Assembly (NCBI GenBank): GCA_003167365.1
Contig: PMTM01000003.1
Span: 307,163-371,162 of the forward strand
DNA from: Spartobacteria bacterium
GTDB lineage: Bacteria > Verrucomicrobiota > Verrucomicrobiia > Chthoniobacterales > UBA10450
DNA: 64,000 nt
Direction of reading: 5' to 3'
Shown: positions 54,743 through 63,515 of the stretch, in pieces
Numbering within the stretch: position 1 is the first letter of the stretch
Layout of the letters: each line of letters opens with the position of its first letter
Translations under genes and position numbers: made by a program
The notes under the pieces: model-generated
Databases searched by the model: none
What the model was told of the DNA's origin: nothing
What the model saw: the letters and a program-made list of their open reading frames with translations, nothing else

Positions 54743-55468
54743 CTATCGTCCGACGGCCAGACGCTGGGCCAGAAGCGGCGGCAAGCCAGCCGCGACGATC
54801 TTCTGCTGCGCGGTCTTCAGATCGTATTCCACTCGGCGTTGTTCGACGATGTTTTTTTCGACGTCATAGACACAATAAGCGGCGCGCCAATCTCCATCGC
54901 GCGGTTGACCGACGCCGCCGGTGTTGATGAAATACTTTTTGGTCATGTCGATCTGAAGCTGTTCAATCCGCTCGCGGCGCACCCCTTTTTCGTCTCGAAT
55001 AAACACCATCGGCACATGGGTGTGGCCAAAGAAACAAACCGCGGTGTGTTGATAGGTGAAGCTCGCTGCTGCGTCCAGAACATTGACGGCGTAATGCCAG
55101 TGCGCGGGCGCATCGAGTGTGGCGTGCACGATAGTGAAATCGCGCACCTGGCGTTGAAATCGCAAGTCGCGCAGCCATTCCTTGTCCGCATCGTCCAAGT
55201 GTTCGCGCGTCCAGTTGATCGCCTGTTCGGCCAGCTCATTGAAGTTGTGGGACGGCTCTGTTAGCGAGGCCTGCTCATCGTGGTTACCCTTTACCACCGG
55301 GCAATTCAGTTCGCGGATGCGCGCCACGCACTCGTGCGGGTTCGCGTTGTAACCGACCACATCGCCCAGGCAAACAAAATGGGTGCACTTGTGCTCCTCG
55401 GCGTCTCGCAAGACCGCTTCGAGCGCCTCAAGGTTGGAATGGATGTCGCTGAAAATCGCAAAACGCAT
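54743..55468 (-). CDS. Metallophosphoesterase
   Basis: A 241-residue calcineurin-like phosphoesterase of the YfcE/diadenosine-phosphatase kind. The metal ligands are complete: FSDIHSNLEAL, GDVVGYNANP, KGNHDEQ, then VHATL and the distal GHTHVPMV. The C-terminal half lacks further domains. The substrate is unknown. It shares the strand with the GT9 gene, 36 bp upstream of it. Confidence 0.92.
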   Translation of the reverse strand: MRFAIFSDIHSNLEALEAVLRDAEEHKCTHFVCLGDVVGYNANPHECVARIRELNCPVVKGNHDEQASLTEPSHNFNELAEQAINWTREHLDDADKEWLRDLRFQRQVRDFTIVHATLDAPAHWHYAVNVLDAAASFTYQHTAVCFFGHTHVPMVFIRDEKGVRRERIEQLQIDMTKKYFINTGGVGQPRDGDWRAAYCVYDVEKNIVEQRRVEYDLKTAQQKIVAAGLPPLLAQRLAVGR

Positions 55469-55538
55469 TAGCTGTGGCAGGAGAAAAGAAATTTAAATTA
55501 CGCATATTCGCAACTGAGAAAAGCGGCCTCTATCACGC

Positions 55539-56294
55539 TCAGTTTTCTGTGTCGTTAATTCGCTGTTCATCGAGAATATCGAGTTTGTCTTCGAGAAATT
55601 TTAACCGCGTGATCAACGTGGGAAGCCGTTGGTTTTCACCGGCATCGTAAAGCCGGCGCAATCGCTCATACGCCTGGTGTTCACGACCTTCAACATAGGA
55701 AAGTTCGTAAGCGGAAAATCGTTTGTCGTAGCTCATCGCGCCGGGCAACGCTGCGGCTTTGGCGAAAAACTCCGAGGCGCGCTCGTGATCGTTGTATTTC
55801 TCTTTGTAAAGCCGGGCCAGCGTCTCGTAGAGCCGCGGTTTCTCGGGGTTATTCTCGATTCCGCGCTCGAGGAAATCCCGGCCGAGCGCGAAAAAATCAC
55901 GCTGCGCTTTGATGCGAAGAGCCAGGCGCGGTTGGGCGCGGTCGTTCAACGCGGCGGCGCTCGCGTTCCAAGCCATGTGCCATGCGGCCATGTCCCAAAA
56001 CAAAACCGCGCGCGGCTGCAAAGTAGTAACCTGGCGGAACAACAAAAGAACGCGGCCCCATTCGGTCCGCTCCCAGGCGACGTTCGCTTGGATGAAAAGA
56101 ACATCGGCGACGATCGAGCGAAATCCGCTCAAAGCCGCGACGAATCCGAGCTGACTCAGTTGTTCGCGAAAATTAAGATCCAACTCATCTCGAAAGTGCA
56201 GCTGACGATGGGTCGCGGAAAGATCTCGTTCGATCGGCAGCTTGATTGCGCCGAACACGAGCACAATTAGGAACACGAGCACTGACCGGATCAT
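55539..56294 (-). CDS. Membrane-anchored TPR-like protein
   Basis: A 251-residue protein with an N-terminal hydrophobic segment (SVLVFLIVLVFGAIKL) and a periplasmic helical body. Helix pairs such as RLYETLARLYKEKYNDHERASEFFAKAAAL are TPR-like. No catalytic motif is seen. It overlaps the upstream permease gene by four bases (ATGA), so it is probably part of the same ABC unit. I cannot assign a family. Confidence 0.6.
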   Translation of the reverse strand: MIRSVLVFLIVLVFGAIKLPIERDLSATHRQLHFRDELDLNFREQLSQLGFVAALSGFRSIVADVLFIQANVAWERTEWGRVLLLFRQVTTLQPRAVLFWDMAAWHMAWNASAAALNDRAQPRLALRIKAQRDFFALGRDFLERGIENNPEKPRLYETLARLYKEKYNDHERASEFFAKAAALPGAMSYDKRFSAYELSYVEGREHQAYERLRRLYDAGENQRLPTLITRLKFLEDKLDILDEQRINDTEN

Positions 56295-57172
56295 AGTTCT
56301 TTACCGTAAAAGACGACCCCGGCGAGCAATGTGTAAATGGCGCCGTAAAAAATACCGAGCGCGGCGGTTTTGACAAAAAACGCCAACGGAATTGCCGCGC
56401 CGGCGATGATCCCGTCGACCAGATTGAATGCTTGCAGGTCGGGAAAGATCAGGGCGACCAGCGCGAGGAATGTGCGTGTGATCCAGCCGGCGCCGCTCTG
56501 TTGCAGCCAGTATTCGCGCGCGGTCGCCTGAAGGTGACCGATGAAATAAATAAAAACCATCACGACAGTCGTGAAAACGCTCGTGGTCGCGAAAGTGGAG
56601 ACGAATAACGTCAACGCGCCGAGCAGGCAGGCCTTTATATATATGAGCGCGATGCACGGGACGATATCGGCGTTGAGCGCGGATGCGCGAACAGCGCGCA
56701 ACGCATCGTTGAGCTGCTCCGGCGACATGGTTTGGCGCGCGGTTTCGTGCAGCACGGTTTGTTCGCACGCGTAAAGCACGATGAGAAACATTGCGCCCAT
56801 CGCCAGCGTGCCGATCGCGAGCAAGAGAAGCACACCGGCCAGTTTTCCGATCAAGTATTCAAAACGCGCGACCGGTTTGGCGAGAATCGTGTAAATCGTG
56901 CGGTCTTCAATATCCTGCGGAATCAATCGCGCTGTCGCGACGACCGCGAGCAGCGAGGTGAAAATCGACATCGCACCGAGCGCGACGTCTTTCAGGATTT
57001 GAAATTCCTGCTGGAACGAAAATCGCGCCATGAAAACGGAGCTGCCGATCAACAACAGGGCAAAGATGAGCAGGACGTGAAAAACCTTCAGGCGCGTGAG
57101 CTCGGTGAATGTGTTCGTCGCGATCGCGAGAACGCGCACGAAAGAAAACCGGCGATGGCGCGCTTCAATCAT
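56291..57172 (-). CDS. ABC-2 type permease
   Basis: About 293 residues with six hydrophobic segments. The first cytoplasmic part (ATNTFTELTRLKVFHVLLIF) and the LIPQDIEDRTIYTILAKPVARFEYLIGKL motif are typical of ABC-2 permeases of the NatB/Gld type. I chose the ATG at 57172; the longer frame to 57268 is translated from family A copy 7. It lies between the ATPase gene and the TPR-like gene on the minus strand and should form an exporter with the ATPase. The substrate is unknown. Confidence 0.88.
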   Translation of the reverse strand: MIEARHRRFSFVRVLAIATNTFTELTRLKVFHVLLIFALLLIGSSVFMARFSFQQEFQILKDVALGAMSIFTSLLAVVATARLIPQDIEDRTIYTILAKPVARFEYLIGKLAGVLLLLAIGTLAMGAMFLIVLYACEQTVLHETARQTMSPEQLNDALRAVRASALNADIVPCIALIYIKACLLGALTLFVSTFATTSVFTTVVMVFIYFIGHLQATAREYWLQQSGAGWITRTFLALVALIFPDLQAFNLVDGIIAGAAIPLAFFVKTAALGIFYGAIYTLLAGVVFYGKEL

Positions 57173-57180
57173 CGAGGAAC

Positions 57181-57267
57181 TGTCATCCCGAACGAACGTG
57201 AGGGATCTCGCATATTCGGTTGGCGCGTGAGAGGTCCCTCGGGCGCCGCTGCGACCTCGGGATGACA
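57181..57267. repeat. Family A repeat, copy 7
   Basis: It begins TGTCATCCCGAAC and ends CCTCGGGATGACA, with inner arms AGGGATCTCGC and GAGGTCCCTCG. It lies nine bases upstream of the permease ATG on the minus strand, between it and the ATPase gene. Confidence 0.75.
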
Positions 57268-57311
57268 ATGCTCTCGGAATCTGCGGAGATCTGTGAAATC
57301 TGCGGACGCTT

Positions 57312-58169
57312 TCATTCCTTTGAATGATGCTTGGTGGTCGCTTCTAGGAACAAGCGCTCGAGTGTAGTTGTCGATCTTCGGTGGGCGATGAGCTTGGCGT
57401 GCGATTCCACGGCGAGCGTTTCGATTTCGTGCAACAGGTTGTCGGAAGCATTCTGCAAAACGAGCTCGGTCTGATTTTCGATCGCGATCAATTCTTCCAA
57501 TTTTCCTTCGCGGACGAGCACGCCGCCGGCAAGAATGCCAACCCGGTCGCAAACTTCCTGGACCTGCGCGAGCAGATGTGAAGAAAGCAGGACGGTGATT
57601 CCGCGCCGCTTAAGATCGACAATCAGATCGCGAATTTCTCGCGAACCGGCTGGGTCGACGCCCGCGGTTGGTTCGTCCAGCACGATTAGCTTCGGTTCGT
57701 CGATCAACGCCTGGGCCAGGCCGATGCGCTGCAGCATTCCCTTGGAATATCCGCTGAGACGCCGATCCCGCGCGTCGGCCAAGCCAACGAGTTCGAGCAC
57801 TTCGTCGACGCGCTTTTTTAATGATGCGCGGGAAAGTCCGCAAAGTTTCCCGAAAAACCGAAGCGTTTCCGCGCCGGTAAGATACTTGTAGAAGTATGGA
57901 CTCTCCGGGAGAAACCCGACTGCTTCCCGGCTTTCGACTAAACGGCTGTTCCGGCCGAAGATTTCGGTCTGGCCGCGCGTCGTTGAAACGAGCCCGAGGA
58001 TAATTTTAAGCGTGGTGCTTTTTCCCGAGCCGTTCGGTCCGAGCAATCCGTAAACTTCGCCCGGCTCAACGCGAAGATTGAGATTCTGCACCGCCACTAT
58101 CTCTTGCCGGCGCCACGGAACCGGGAACACCTTGGTCAGCTCCGTAACCGCGACGGCCGGTTCGCTCAT
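57312..58169 (-). CDS. ABC transporter ATP-binding protein
   Basis: A 285-residue ATPase. Walker A is GPNGSGKST (about residue 45), the signature is RLSGYSKGMLQRIGLAQAL, Walker B LIVLDEPTAGVDPAG and the H-loop LLSSHLLAQ. The C-terminal 60 residues form a small variable domain. It overlaps the upstream acylphosphatase gene by four bases and precedes the permease. Together they form an ABC-2 exporter. Confidence 0.95.
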   Translation of the reverse strand: MSEPAVAVTELTKVFPVPWRRQEIVAVQNLNLRVEPGEVYGLLGPNGSGKSTTLKIILGLVSTTRGQTEIFGRNSRLVESREAVGFLPESPYFYKYLTGAETLRFFGKLCGLSRASLKKRVDEVLELVGLADARDRRLSGYSKGMLQRIGLAQALIDEPKLIVLDEPTAGVDPAGSREIRDLIVDLKRRGITVLLSSHLLAQVQEVCDRVGILAGGVLVREGKLEELIAIENQTELVLQNASDNLLHEIETLAVESHAKLIAHRRSTTTLERLFLEATTKHHSKE

Positions 58170-58435
58170 GATCGGATTTCGAAGCCGCGCGCGTCCACCG
58201 GGCCGGCCAATTCGGTTTCGGTTTGCTTGCGAATGTGTGCGCGCAATTCGCTTTCCCCGATCGCAGCAACAAATGCGCGCACCTCATTTTCTTCGCCGTT
58301 CACCTGCAACTCGACGCGTCCATCCGCTAAATTTCCGACCCAACCTGTGACGTCGAAACCCTTGGCGATATGCCGGACCGTCCAGCGAAAGCCAACGCCC
58401 TGAACGTTGCCCTCATAAAAAACCTGGATCGACAT
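58166..58435 (-). CDS. acyP: Acylphosphatase
   Basis: An 89-residue enzyme that hydrolyses acyl phosphates. The signature FYEGNVQGVGFRWTV includes the conserved arginine, and GWVGNLADGRVELQVNGEE with the conserved asparagine follows. The size is typical of bacterial acylphosphatases. It overlaps the ABC ATPase gene by four bases and heads that small operon. Confidence 0.94.
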   Translation of the reverse strand: MSIQVFYEGNVQGVGFRWTVRHIAKGFDVTGWVGNLADGRVELQVNGEENEVRAFVAAIGESELRAHIRKQTETELAGPVDARGFEIRS

Positions 58436-58569
58436 TGTAACGTGGGGGGAGATTTGGTTACGCCAATCTTATACGAAGATCGAAGCGCTGGCGAAACTCT
58501 AAAACACGTCTCGCAAATGCCAAATCGCTGTCGCGGTTTGAGAGCGAGGCGGCTACAGCAGCGCAGTTC

Positions 58570-59025
58570 CTACCGACCGGAAGGAGATGGCTCCGGGATC
58601 GGAGTCGGCTCCGGAAAAAAATCAGGAAGCGGCTCCGGCGGCGGAACTAAACGCGGATCCGGCGAATCGAGACGGAATCGGGCCGAGCTGGAGGAATGGG
58701 CCGGCGCGGTGGCCGCCGCGACCAAAGCCGGTGGCGCCAGGCGAATATCTTCGTTGGAGATGTAGCCGCTTTCGCCGGTCATCAGCTTTATTTTGCAATA
58801 ACCGAAAGAGGGACGAATTAAACTCACAAGCGTGCCTTTTTCGAGCTGCTTGTCGGGACCGCTGCCTTGTTGCGGGCCGTAACGGTAAAAAGCTGTCGAT
58901 TCAGCGGTGACAGCGAAAAACTTTCCACCGGCGGCGGCGCTCGCGTGATCGGGATTGGGATTGCTACAACCGGCCACGACGATCGTTGCAACGAAGAAGA
59001 CCACAACTTGCACTCTCAAGCTCAT
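58570..59025 (-). CDS. Lipoprotein with SH3-like domain and proline-rich tail
   Basis: About 151 residues. The signal peptide ends at the lipobox IVVAGC (about residue 20). Residues 60-105 (LEKGTLVSLIRPSFGYCKIKL, then TGESGYISNEDI) resemble a bacterial SH3-like domain. The C-terminal 40 residues are proline- and serine-rich (PEPLPDFFPEPTPIPEPSP). The ATG at 59025 gives a natural signal; longer frames upstream overlap the next gene. The function is unknown. Confidence 0.65.
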   Translation of the reverse strand: MSLRVQVVVFFVATIVVAGCSNPNPDHASAAAGGKFFAVTAESTAFYRYGPQQGSGPDKQLEKGTLVSLIRPSFGYCKIKLMTGESGYISNEDIRLAPPALVAAATAPAHSSSSARFRLDSPDPRLVPPPEPLPDFFPEPTPIPEPSPSGR

Positions 59026-59065
59026 TTTGCCAGAGCCAGAGAAGCTTAAGCCGTTCCCGAGCGGC

Positions 59066-59497
59066 CTACTTGTAGGAATAAAGGAAACAAACGCCGCCCT
59101 CTTCGCCGTCGACCAACCCGACTGAGACGTAGTACTGACCACTGTTGGTAGGCGAGAATCCCGCCGCTACCTTCTGACCGGCGTCGTAACTTTCCGTTAC
59201 GACTTGTTGCCCGCTTTCATCGTAAACGGTGATGGCGAGTTTCTTGGCCCGCTCGGTTGCGCCGACAGAAAACCAATAATGATTGCCGGCGTAAAGATTC
59301 ACCGCGATGAGCGCGTGTTCGTGTGGCTTGATGGTGCCGGACCAGTGGCCATCGCGAATCTTGAAGCCGTCATTTGAAAAAGCGCCGGCTAGATCGAGCG
59401 CCTCTTTGCGCGCCTCGACTTCCTGGTCGGTCTCGGCCGCCATCGCCGTCACGGCGAGCGCACAGATTATCGCTAAGATCGGCAGCCGCATTTTCAT
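59066..59497 (-). CDS. Small secreted protein
   Basis: A 143-residue exported protein with signal peptide MKMRLPILAIICALAVTAMA. The mature part includes GHWSGTIKPHEHALIAVNLY, KLAITVYDESGQQVV and FSPTNSGQYYVSVGLVDGE, a beta-rich pattern like prepeptidase C-terminal or CARDB-like domains. The start overlaps the end of the upstream gene by four bases, so the two are probably co-translated. I do not recognise a family. Confidence 0.65.
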   Translation of the reverse strand: MKMRLPILAIICALAVTAMAAETDQEVEARKEALDLAGAFSNDGFKIRDGHWSGTIKPHEHALIAVNLYAGNHYWFSVGATERAKKLAITVYDESGQQVVTESYDAGQKVAAGFSPTNSGQYYVSVGLVDGEEGGVCFLYSYK

Positions 59498-60309
59498 TTT
59501 GTGTCGGTCTTGGTTTGAATCGCTTCCATCACTTTCCCGACCGCCTCATTGACCTTTCGGACGTCGTCCGCGCTGGGAACTTTGCCGGGCGGAAACGAAA
59601 CCAGTTTTTCGATCCCATTCAACTGTTCGCTCACATCCTTGATCAACGGTTCCTCGTGCAAACCCGGCGAGATGTCGTTCATCTTCGAATGGATAAATTT
59701 TACCAGCTCCGGCTGCCGCAAAACTTTCGCGGCGCGCTCATCATAATTTTGCATGACCGACGCGCTCACCACCTGAGTGCCACGAACCCATCCGCCCACG
59801 CTGACCAGAATTACCAAATCCTGATCGCTGTGCGATTGCATAGACGCTTTCACTTCGTTCTGTGTCGCCTCCAGCTCTTCTTGGAGCGCGTCCCAGTCGT
59901 TGTTCTCGGCAAACTCGTTGATGCTGTTGCCGCGGCTCAGGACGTTTTGGCTTACGCCCAATGCTTTCGCCAGTTTGATAATGTCAGTGCCGATGTTCTT
60001 GACCTGCTGGCTATCCTGCGCCTCGACCGCGATGAACCCATCGGCGATCAATCCTCCCAAGTTCAAAGCGATCTGCGCGCGATTCTTATACGTTGTCGGC
60101 ATCGGGCCGCGATATTGCCCCGTCCAATTTGGCTTGCCCGGTTTTTCGAGCGCTGCAAAAAGCTCGCCCGGAGATGGAATGCTGATCGAATCGTTTTGAA
60201 TCGCTTTTGCCATCTGGTCGGCCGGAAGGCGCGCCGGTTCCGCGGCGCCGATGACTGCGCAAATGCCCAGGAGCAAGACCAGTGCGCCAAATTGCCTTGG
60301 AGAAGACAT
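59494..60309 (-). CDS. Secreted helical protein
   Basis: A 271-residue protein with signal peptide MSSPRQFGALVLLLGICAVIGA. The mature chain is mainly helical with an ALNLGGLIADGFIAVEAQDSQ segment and ILVSVGGWVRGTQVVSASV; it has no recognised motif. It is the first gene of a pair with the secreted protein at 59066. It faces the PEP-CTERM gene across a 164-bp gap that should hold divergent promoters. Confidence 0.65.
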   Translation of the reverse strand: MSSPRQFGALVLLLGICAVIGAAEPARLPADQMAKAIQNDSISIPSPGELFAALEKPGKPNWTGQYRGPMPTTYKNRAQIALNLGGLIADGFIAVEAQDSQQVKNIGTDIIKLAKALGVSQNVLSRGNSINEFAENNDWDALQEELEATQNEVKASMQSHSDQDLVILVSVGGWVRGTQVVSASVMQNYDERAAKVLRQPELVKFIHSKMNDISPGLHEEPLIKDVSEQLNGIEKLVSFPPGKVPSADDVRKVNEAVGKVMEAIQTKTDTK

Positions 60310-60414
60310 GAGGCAAAGCTATCTGTCCCCGACGACAATACCAGCAGGAATCTACGATCGAGCAATCGGCTCTATCTTTAGCAAAATACTGTCGAAAATG
60401 GCAGCTCCAAAAAA

Positions 60415-60463
60415 GTATCAAAATTGTTGTTTTTTTTCTTGTAGTTTTTGTCCGGCTTGATAC
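60415..60463 (+). promoter_or_regulatory. Conserved element upstream of the PEP-CTERM gene, copy 1
   Basis: It begins with GTATCAA and ends with TTGATAC, an inverted 7-mer, with TTGTAGTTTTTG and CCGGC between. The end lies 10 bases before the ATG. The same layout occurs at 63457-63504 before another exported protein. It may be a promoter or an operator shared by these genes. Confidence 0.65.
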
Positions 60464-60473
60464 AAACGCATCC

Positions 60474-61208
60474 ATGAAGCAGCCAAGGTCTTTAAGAAAG
60501 GTAACGACTGGATTTGCGGGCGCGGCGGCGTTGGCGGCGGCAAGTCAAGCCTACGGAGCGGTTGTCCAATTAACATTGCCAACCAACATCCCGGGGCACG
60601 CGCCGAGCACAGCAGGGACCACCAGAGAATATTTTAACGTTGAGACCGGTCTGACCACGAGCACATCCGCCGCTAATCCTGGTTACGATCTCAACCTCGG
60701 CTATTTCAACGGAAGTGCTGGAGCGCCGAACGAATTTTTTACTGGCATCTACGTTAACGGCGGAACCGGACTTGTTTCCAAGTATTACGGCGCCACTAAT
60801 TATGGCTATGGCCTCAACGTCGGTAAAGTTGTTGGCACCGGCGGTGACTATGCGACCTTCGGCCAGAAGGCCGGCTATTACTCCATCCTGTCTTTGACTT
60901 ATAACGGAACCGCTTATGCCATCATGCAGCCCAATACGCCGTATTACATCGGCTTCCAGTTCCTGGGCGCGGACGGGTTTCAACACGACGGCTGGTTAGA
61001 AGTTGAGAGCGATACTTATGCTAGCGCGGGCAGTCCGGGTGGATTCAATTTCCTCGGCGGCGCCTACAACACGACGCCGGACAGTCAGGGTGGTACAATC
61101 ATCGTAGGTCAAGTGCCTGAGCCGGGAACATTGGGCGCGCTGGCATTGGGTGCTGCGATGCTCGCAGGCGTGGGCCTCAAGCGCCGCCGTACTGCCGCTC
61201 AAGCTTAA
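60474..61208 (+). CDS. PEP-CTERM sorted surface protein
   Basis: A 244-residue exported protein with signal peptide (RKVTTGFAGAAALAAASQAYG) and a C-terminal PEP-CTERM sorting signal: VPEPGTLGALALGAAMLAG followed by a short hydrophobic segment and RRR. The mature region has repeated glycine, tyrosine and asparagine segments (YGATNYGYGLNVG), of unknown function. Such proteins are cleaved and sorted by exosortase in polysaccharide-producing bacteria. Exosortase is not in this window. Confidence 0.85.
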   Translation: MKQPRSLRKVTTGFAGAAALAAASQAYGAVVQLTLPTNIPGHAPSTAGTTREYFNVETGLTTSTSAANPGYDLNLGYFNGSAGAPNEFFTGIYVNGGTGLVSKYYGATNYGYGLNVGKVVGTGGDYATFGQKAGYYSILSLTYNGTAYAIMQPNTPYYIGFQFLGADGFQHDGWLEVESDTYASAGSPGGFNFLGGAYNTTPDSQGGTIIVGQVPEPGTLGALALGAAMLAGVGLKRRRTAAQA

Positions 61209-61229
61209 TAACCAGTTAAACGGAACGAG

Positions 61230-61267
61230 AAATTCCCGGCGTCCACTTGGTGGATAACGGGAATTTT
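61230..61267. terminator. Hairpin terminator after the PEP-CTERM gene
   Basis: Stem AAATTCCCG (61230-61238) pairs with CGGGAATTT (61258-61266) across a 19-base loop and ends in a short T run. It sits about 20 bases behind the stop codon and overlaps the first TTG of the next frame, which supports the later start for that gene. Confidence 0.6.
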
Positions 61268-61282
61268 CTGCGTCTACAAGTT

Positions 61283-63346
61283 GTGTCCAAGCGCCTGACT
61301 CGCCGCGTCCTTCTTATCGGATGGGACGCCGCTGATTGGCAGATCATCCATCCTCTGATCGAGGCAGGTAAAATGCCTGTCCTCCAGCGACTGGTGGAGT
61401 ACGGCACCAGCGGCAAGATTTCCACACTGCAGCCGCCGCTTTCCCCTATCCTCTGGAATTCCATTGCCACCGGTAAACGAGCAGATAAGCACGGCATCCT
61501 CGGGTTCATGGAGCCGAAGCCCGATGGCTCCGGTGTTCGTCCGGTACGCAGTACTTCACGGCGGGCTAAGGCGATTTGGAATATTCTGAGCCAGCAGGGG
61601 CTGCGCTCCAGTGTGGTGAATTGGTATGCTTCGCATCCGGCTGAACCGATCTCCGGCACGGTCTTCACTAATCGCCTGACCAATGACGCGCTGGGCGATG
61701 ATGGAGACTTGGCTCCCATGCCTTCGGTGTCCGTTCATCCACCGGAACTTCTGGCCATCGCCGAGGACCTGCGCCTTCATCCTGCCGAAATCACGCTCAA
61801 GCAGCTCATTCCTTTCTTCGACGTGCAGCACTTGCCCGATCCGCAAGATCCGCGTTTTGCCTCGCTCGCACATATTTTGGCGCAAACTTCTTCCACCCAT
61901 AACGCCGCTACCTGGCTGGCCGCACGCGATGACTGGGATCTGCTCGCAGTTTATTATGACGCCATCGATCACATAGGTCACACCTTTATCGAATATCATC
62001 CACCGGCCATGACACATGTGAGTGTAGAAGATGCCGCCGTCTTCGGGCCGGTTGTAAACAACGCCTACCGTTTCCATGACATGATGCTTGGTACGTTGCT
62101 CGACCTGGCCGGGCTCGAGGCGACAGTCATCTTACTTTCCGACCACGGCTTTTACAGCAATCACCTGCGCCCCTCGGTGCTCAAGCATTTTCGCGATCCG
62201 AAAAAGAAACTCAGCACCGAGATGAATCCGATGTCGTGGCATCGGCCGCACGGCATCGTGGTCGCCGCAGGCAAAGCGATCAAACACGACGAACTGGTCC
62301 ACGGAGCGAGCTTGCTCGACATTGCTCCGACTATTCTAGCCCTTCTCGGTCAACCGGTGCCGAAAGATATGGATGGACAAGCTCTCACCCAGATTTTTAT
62401 CGAGCCGGACGAACTTGAGCGGATCGACTCCTACGAACCGGCGCACCCGCAAGATGGCATTCATCGCGATATTCCAGCCGAGGAAAGTGATCCCTTTGCC
62501 GCGCGGCAAACCCTCCGGCAATTGGCCGAACTTGGTTACGTCGAACTCTCGGTCGATATGGACGCGGAGCGGTTGATCTTTGAAACCGAACGAGACCGCC
62601 GGCATAATCTTGCTCACGTTTTACTTTCCACCGGTCGCGCCGCGGACGGGATTAAGCTCCTCCAGGAACTGATCGCCGAAAAAGATAATCCCGACCTGCG
62701 CAGCCAGGTGGCTTTGATTCTGGCCAATATGGGCCGCACGGCCGAAGCGGAAGAAACGCTTTCCAAACTGACGTCGGAAAAATTGGCCACACCGCTGCCT
62801 CGGCTCGTCCTCGGCCAGGTGCGACTGGCCCAAGGCCGGCTCGATGACGCGCTGGCCTTGCTGGAGCCGCTCGGACAAGAGGATTTTCCCCTCTCTTATT
62901 TATATAATGCACTTGGGCAAGTCTACGCGCGGCGCGCCATGCTAACTGAAGCCGAAGGCGCGTTCCGTCGCGCCATTGAACGCGACGATGATAACGCGGA
63001 AGCGCACGACAGCCTTGGTTCGGTTCTGCGCCGGACCGGACGCTACGAAGAGGCGGTCAACGAGCATATGCAGTCCGCCGCTCTGCAACATCATCGTCCG
63101 TTAACCCACATTCACTTAGGCATGGCATTGGTGCGCGTTGGCCAGTTCGAATGGGCGATTCGTGCTTTTGAAATAGCGACTGAACTAGCTCCGAACCTAC
63201 CTTTTCCTCATCGTTGCCTTGTCCAGCTTTATCGGCGTAATCAAAAAAATGAGGCCAAAGCAAACGAGCACCTCAGACGGTTGCTGGAGTTGCGCCGGGC
63301 CCGACGAGAGGCAGCCGCCTTGGATCCCAACGCAGAAACGCCCTAA
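61283..63346 (+). CDS. Type I phosphodiesterase/nucleotide pyrophosphatase with TPR domain
   Basis: About 687 residues. The first half has the alkaline-phosphatase superfamily pattern: LIGWDAADWQIIHPLIEAG, a nucleophile region SPILWNSIATGKRADKHGI, DHIGHTFIEYHPP, then LLSDHGFYSN and SWHRPHGIVVAAG, with the metal-binding residues in place. From about residue 430 the chain has TPR motifs (AEGAFRRAIERDDDNAEAHD and DSLGSVLRRTGRYEEAV). It has no clear signal peptide. The start is uncertain: GTG at 61283 fits and avoids the hairpin. The substrate is unknown. It stands between the two genes that share the upstream element. Confidence 0.8.
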   Translation: MSKRLTRRVLLIGWDAADWQIIHPLIEAGKMPVLQRLVEYGTSGKISTLQPPLSPILWNSIATGKRADKHGILGFMEPKPDGSGVRPVRSTSRRAKAIWNILSQQGLRSSVVNWYASHPAEPISGTVFTNRLTNDALGDDGDLAPMPSVSVHPPELLAIAEDLRLHPAEITLKQLIPFFDVQHLPDPQDPRFASLAHILAQTSSTHNAATWLAARDDWDLLAVYYDAIDHIGHTFIEYHPPAMTHVSVEDAAVFGPVVNNAYRFHDMMLGTLLDLAGLEATVILLSDHGFYSNHLRPSVLKHFRDPKKKLSTEMNPMSWHRPHGIVVAAGKAIKHDELVHGASLLDIAPTILALLGQPVPKDMDGQALTQIFIEPDELERIDSYEPAHPQDGIHRDIPAEESDPFAARQTLRQLAELGYVELSVDMDAERLIFETERDRRHNLAHVLLSTGRAADGIKLLQELIAEKDNPDLRSQVALILANMGRTAEAEETLSKLTSEKLATPLPRLVLGQVRLAQGRLDDALALLEPLGQEDFPLSYLYNALGQVYARRAMLTEAEGAFRRAIERDDDNAEAHDSLGSVLRRTGRYEEAVNEHMQSAALQHHRPLTHIHLGMALVRVGQFEWAIRAFEIATELAPNLPFPHRCLVQLYRRNQKNEAKANEHLRRLLELRRARREAAALDPNAETP

Positions 63347-63456
63347 CGAATCCCGCGATCACGTGCATTGAAAAGGGCGGGAAACCCATGCCGCAGTAAG
63401 TTCTTGGGCGGCAGGAATATGGGCTAAATCTCAGTCGGAAAGGCCGATTGCAAGAA

Positions 63457-63504
63457 GTATCAAATTTGTTGATTTTTTCTTGTAGTTTTTGGCCGGCTTG
63501 ATAC
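63457..63504 (+). promoter_or_regulatory. Conserved upstream element, copy 2
   Basis: It repeats the layout of copy 1: GTATCAA, then TTTTTTCTTGTAGTTTTTGG, then CCGGCTTGATAC. The inverted 7-mers are spaced 41 bases start to start (42 in copy 1), and the end is 11 bases before the ATG at 63516. Confidence 0.65.
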
Positions 63505-63515
63505 AAACGCTGCGC

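Noticed and set aside
59374..60381. A 335-residue plus-strand frame
   Set aside because: It is antisense to two exported-protein genes that have proper signal peptides.
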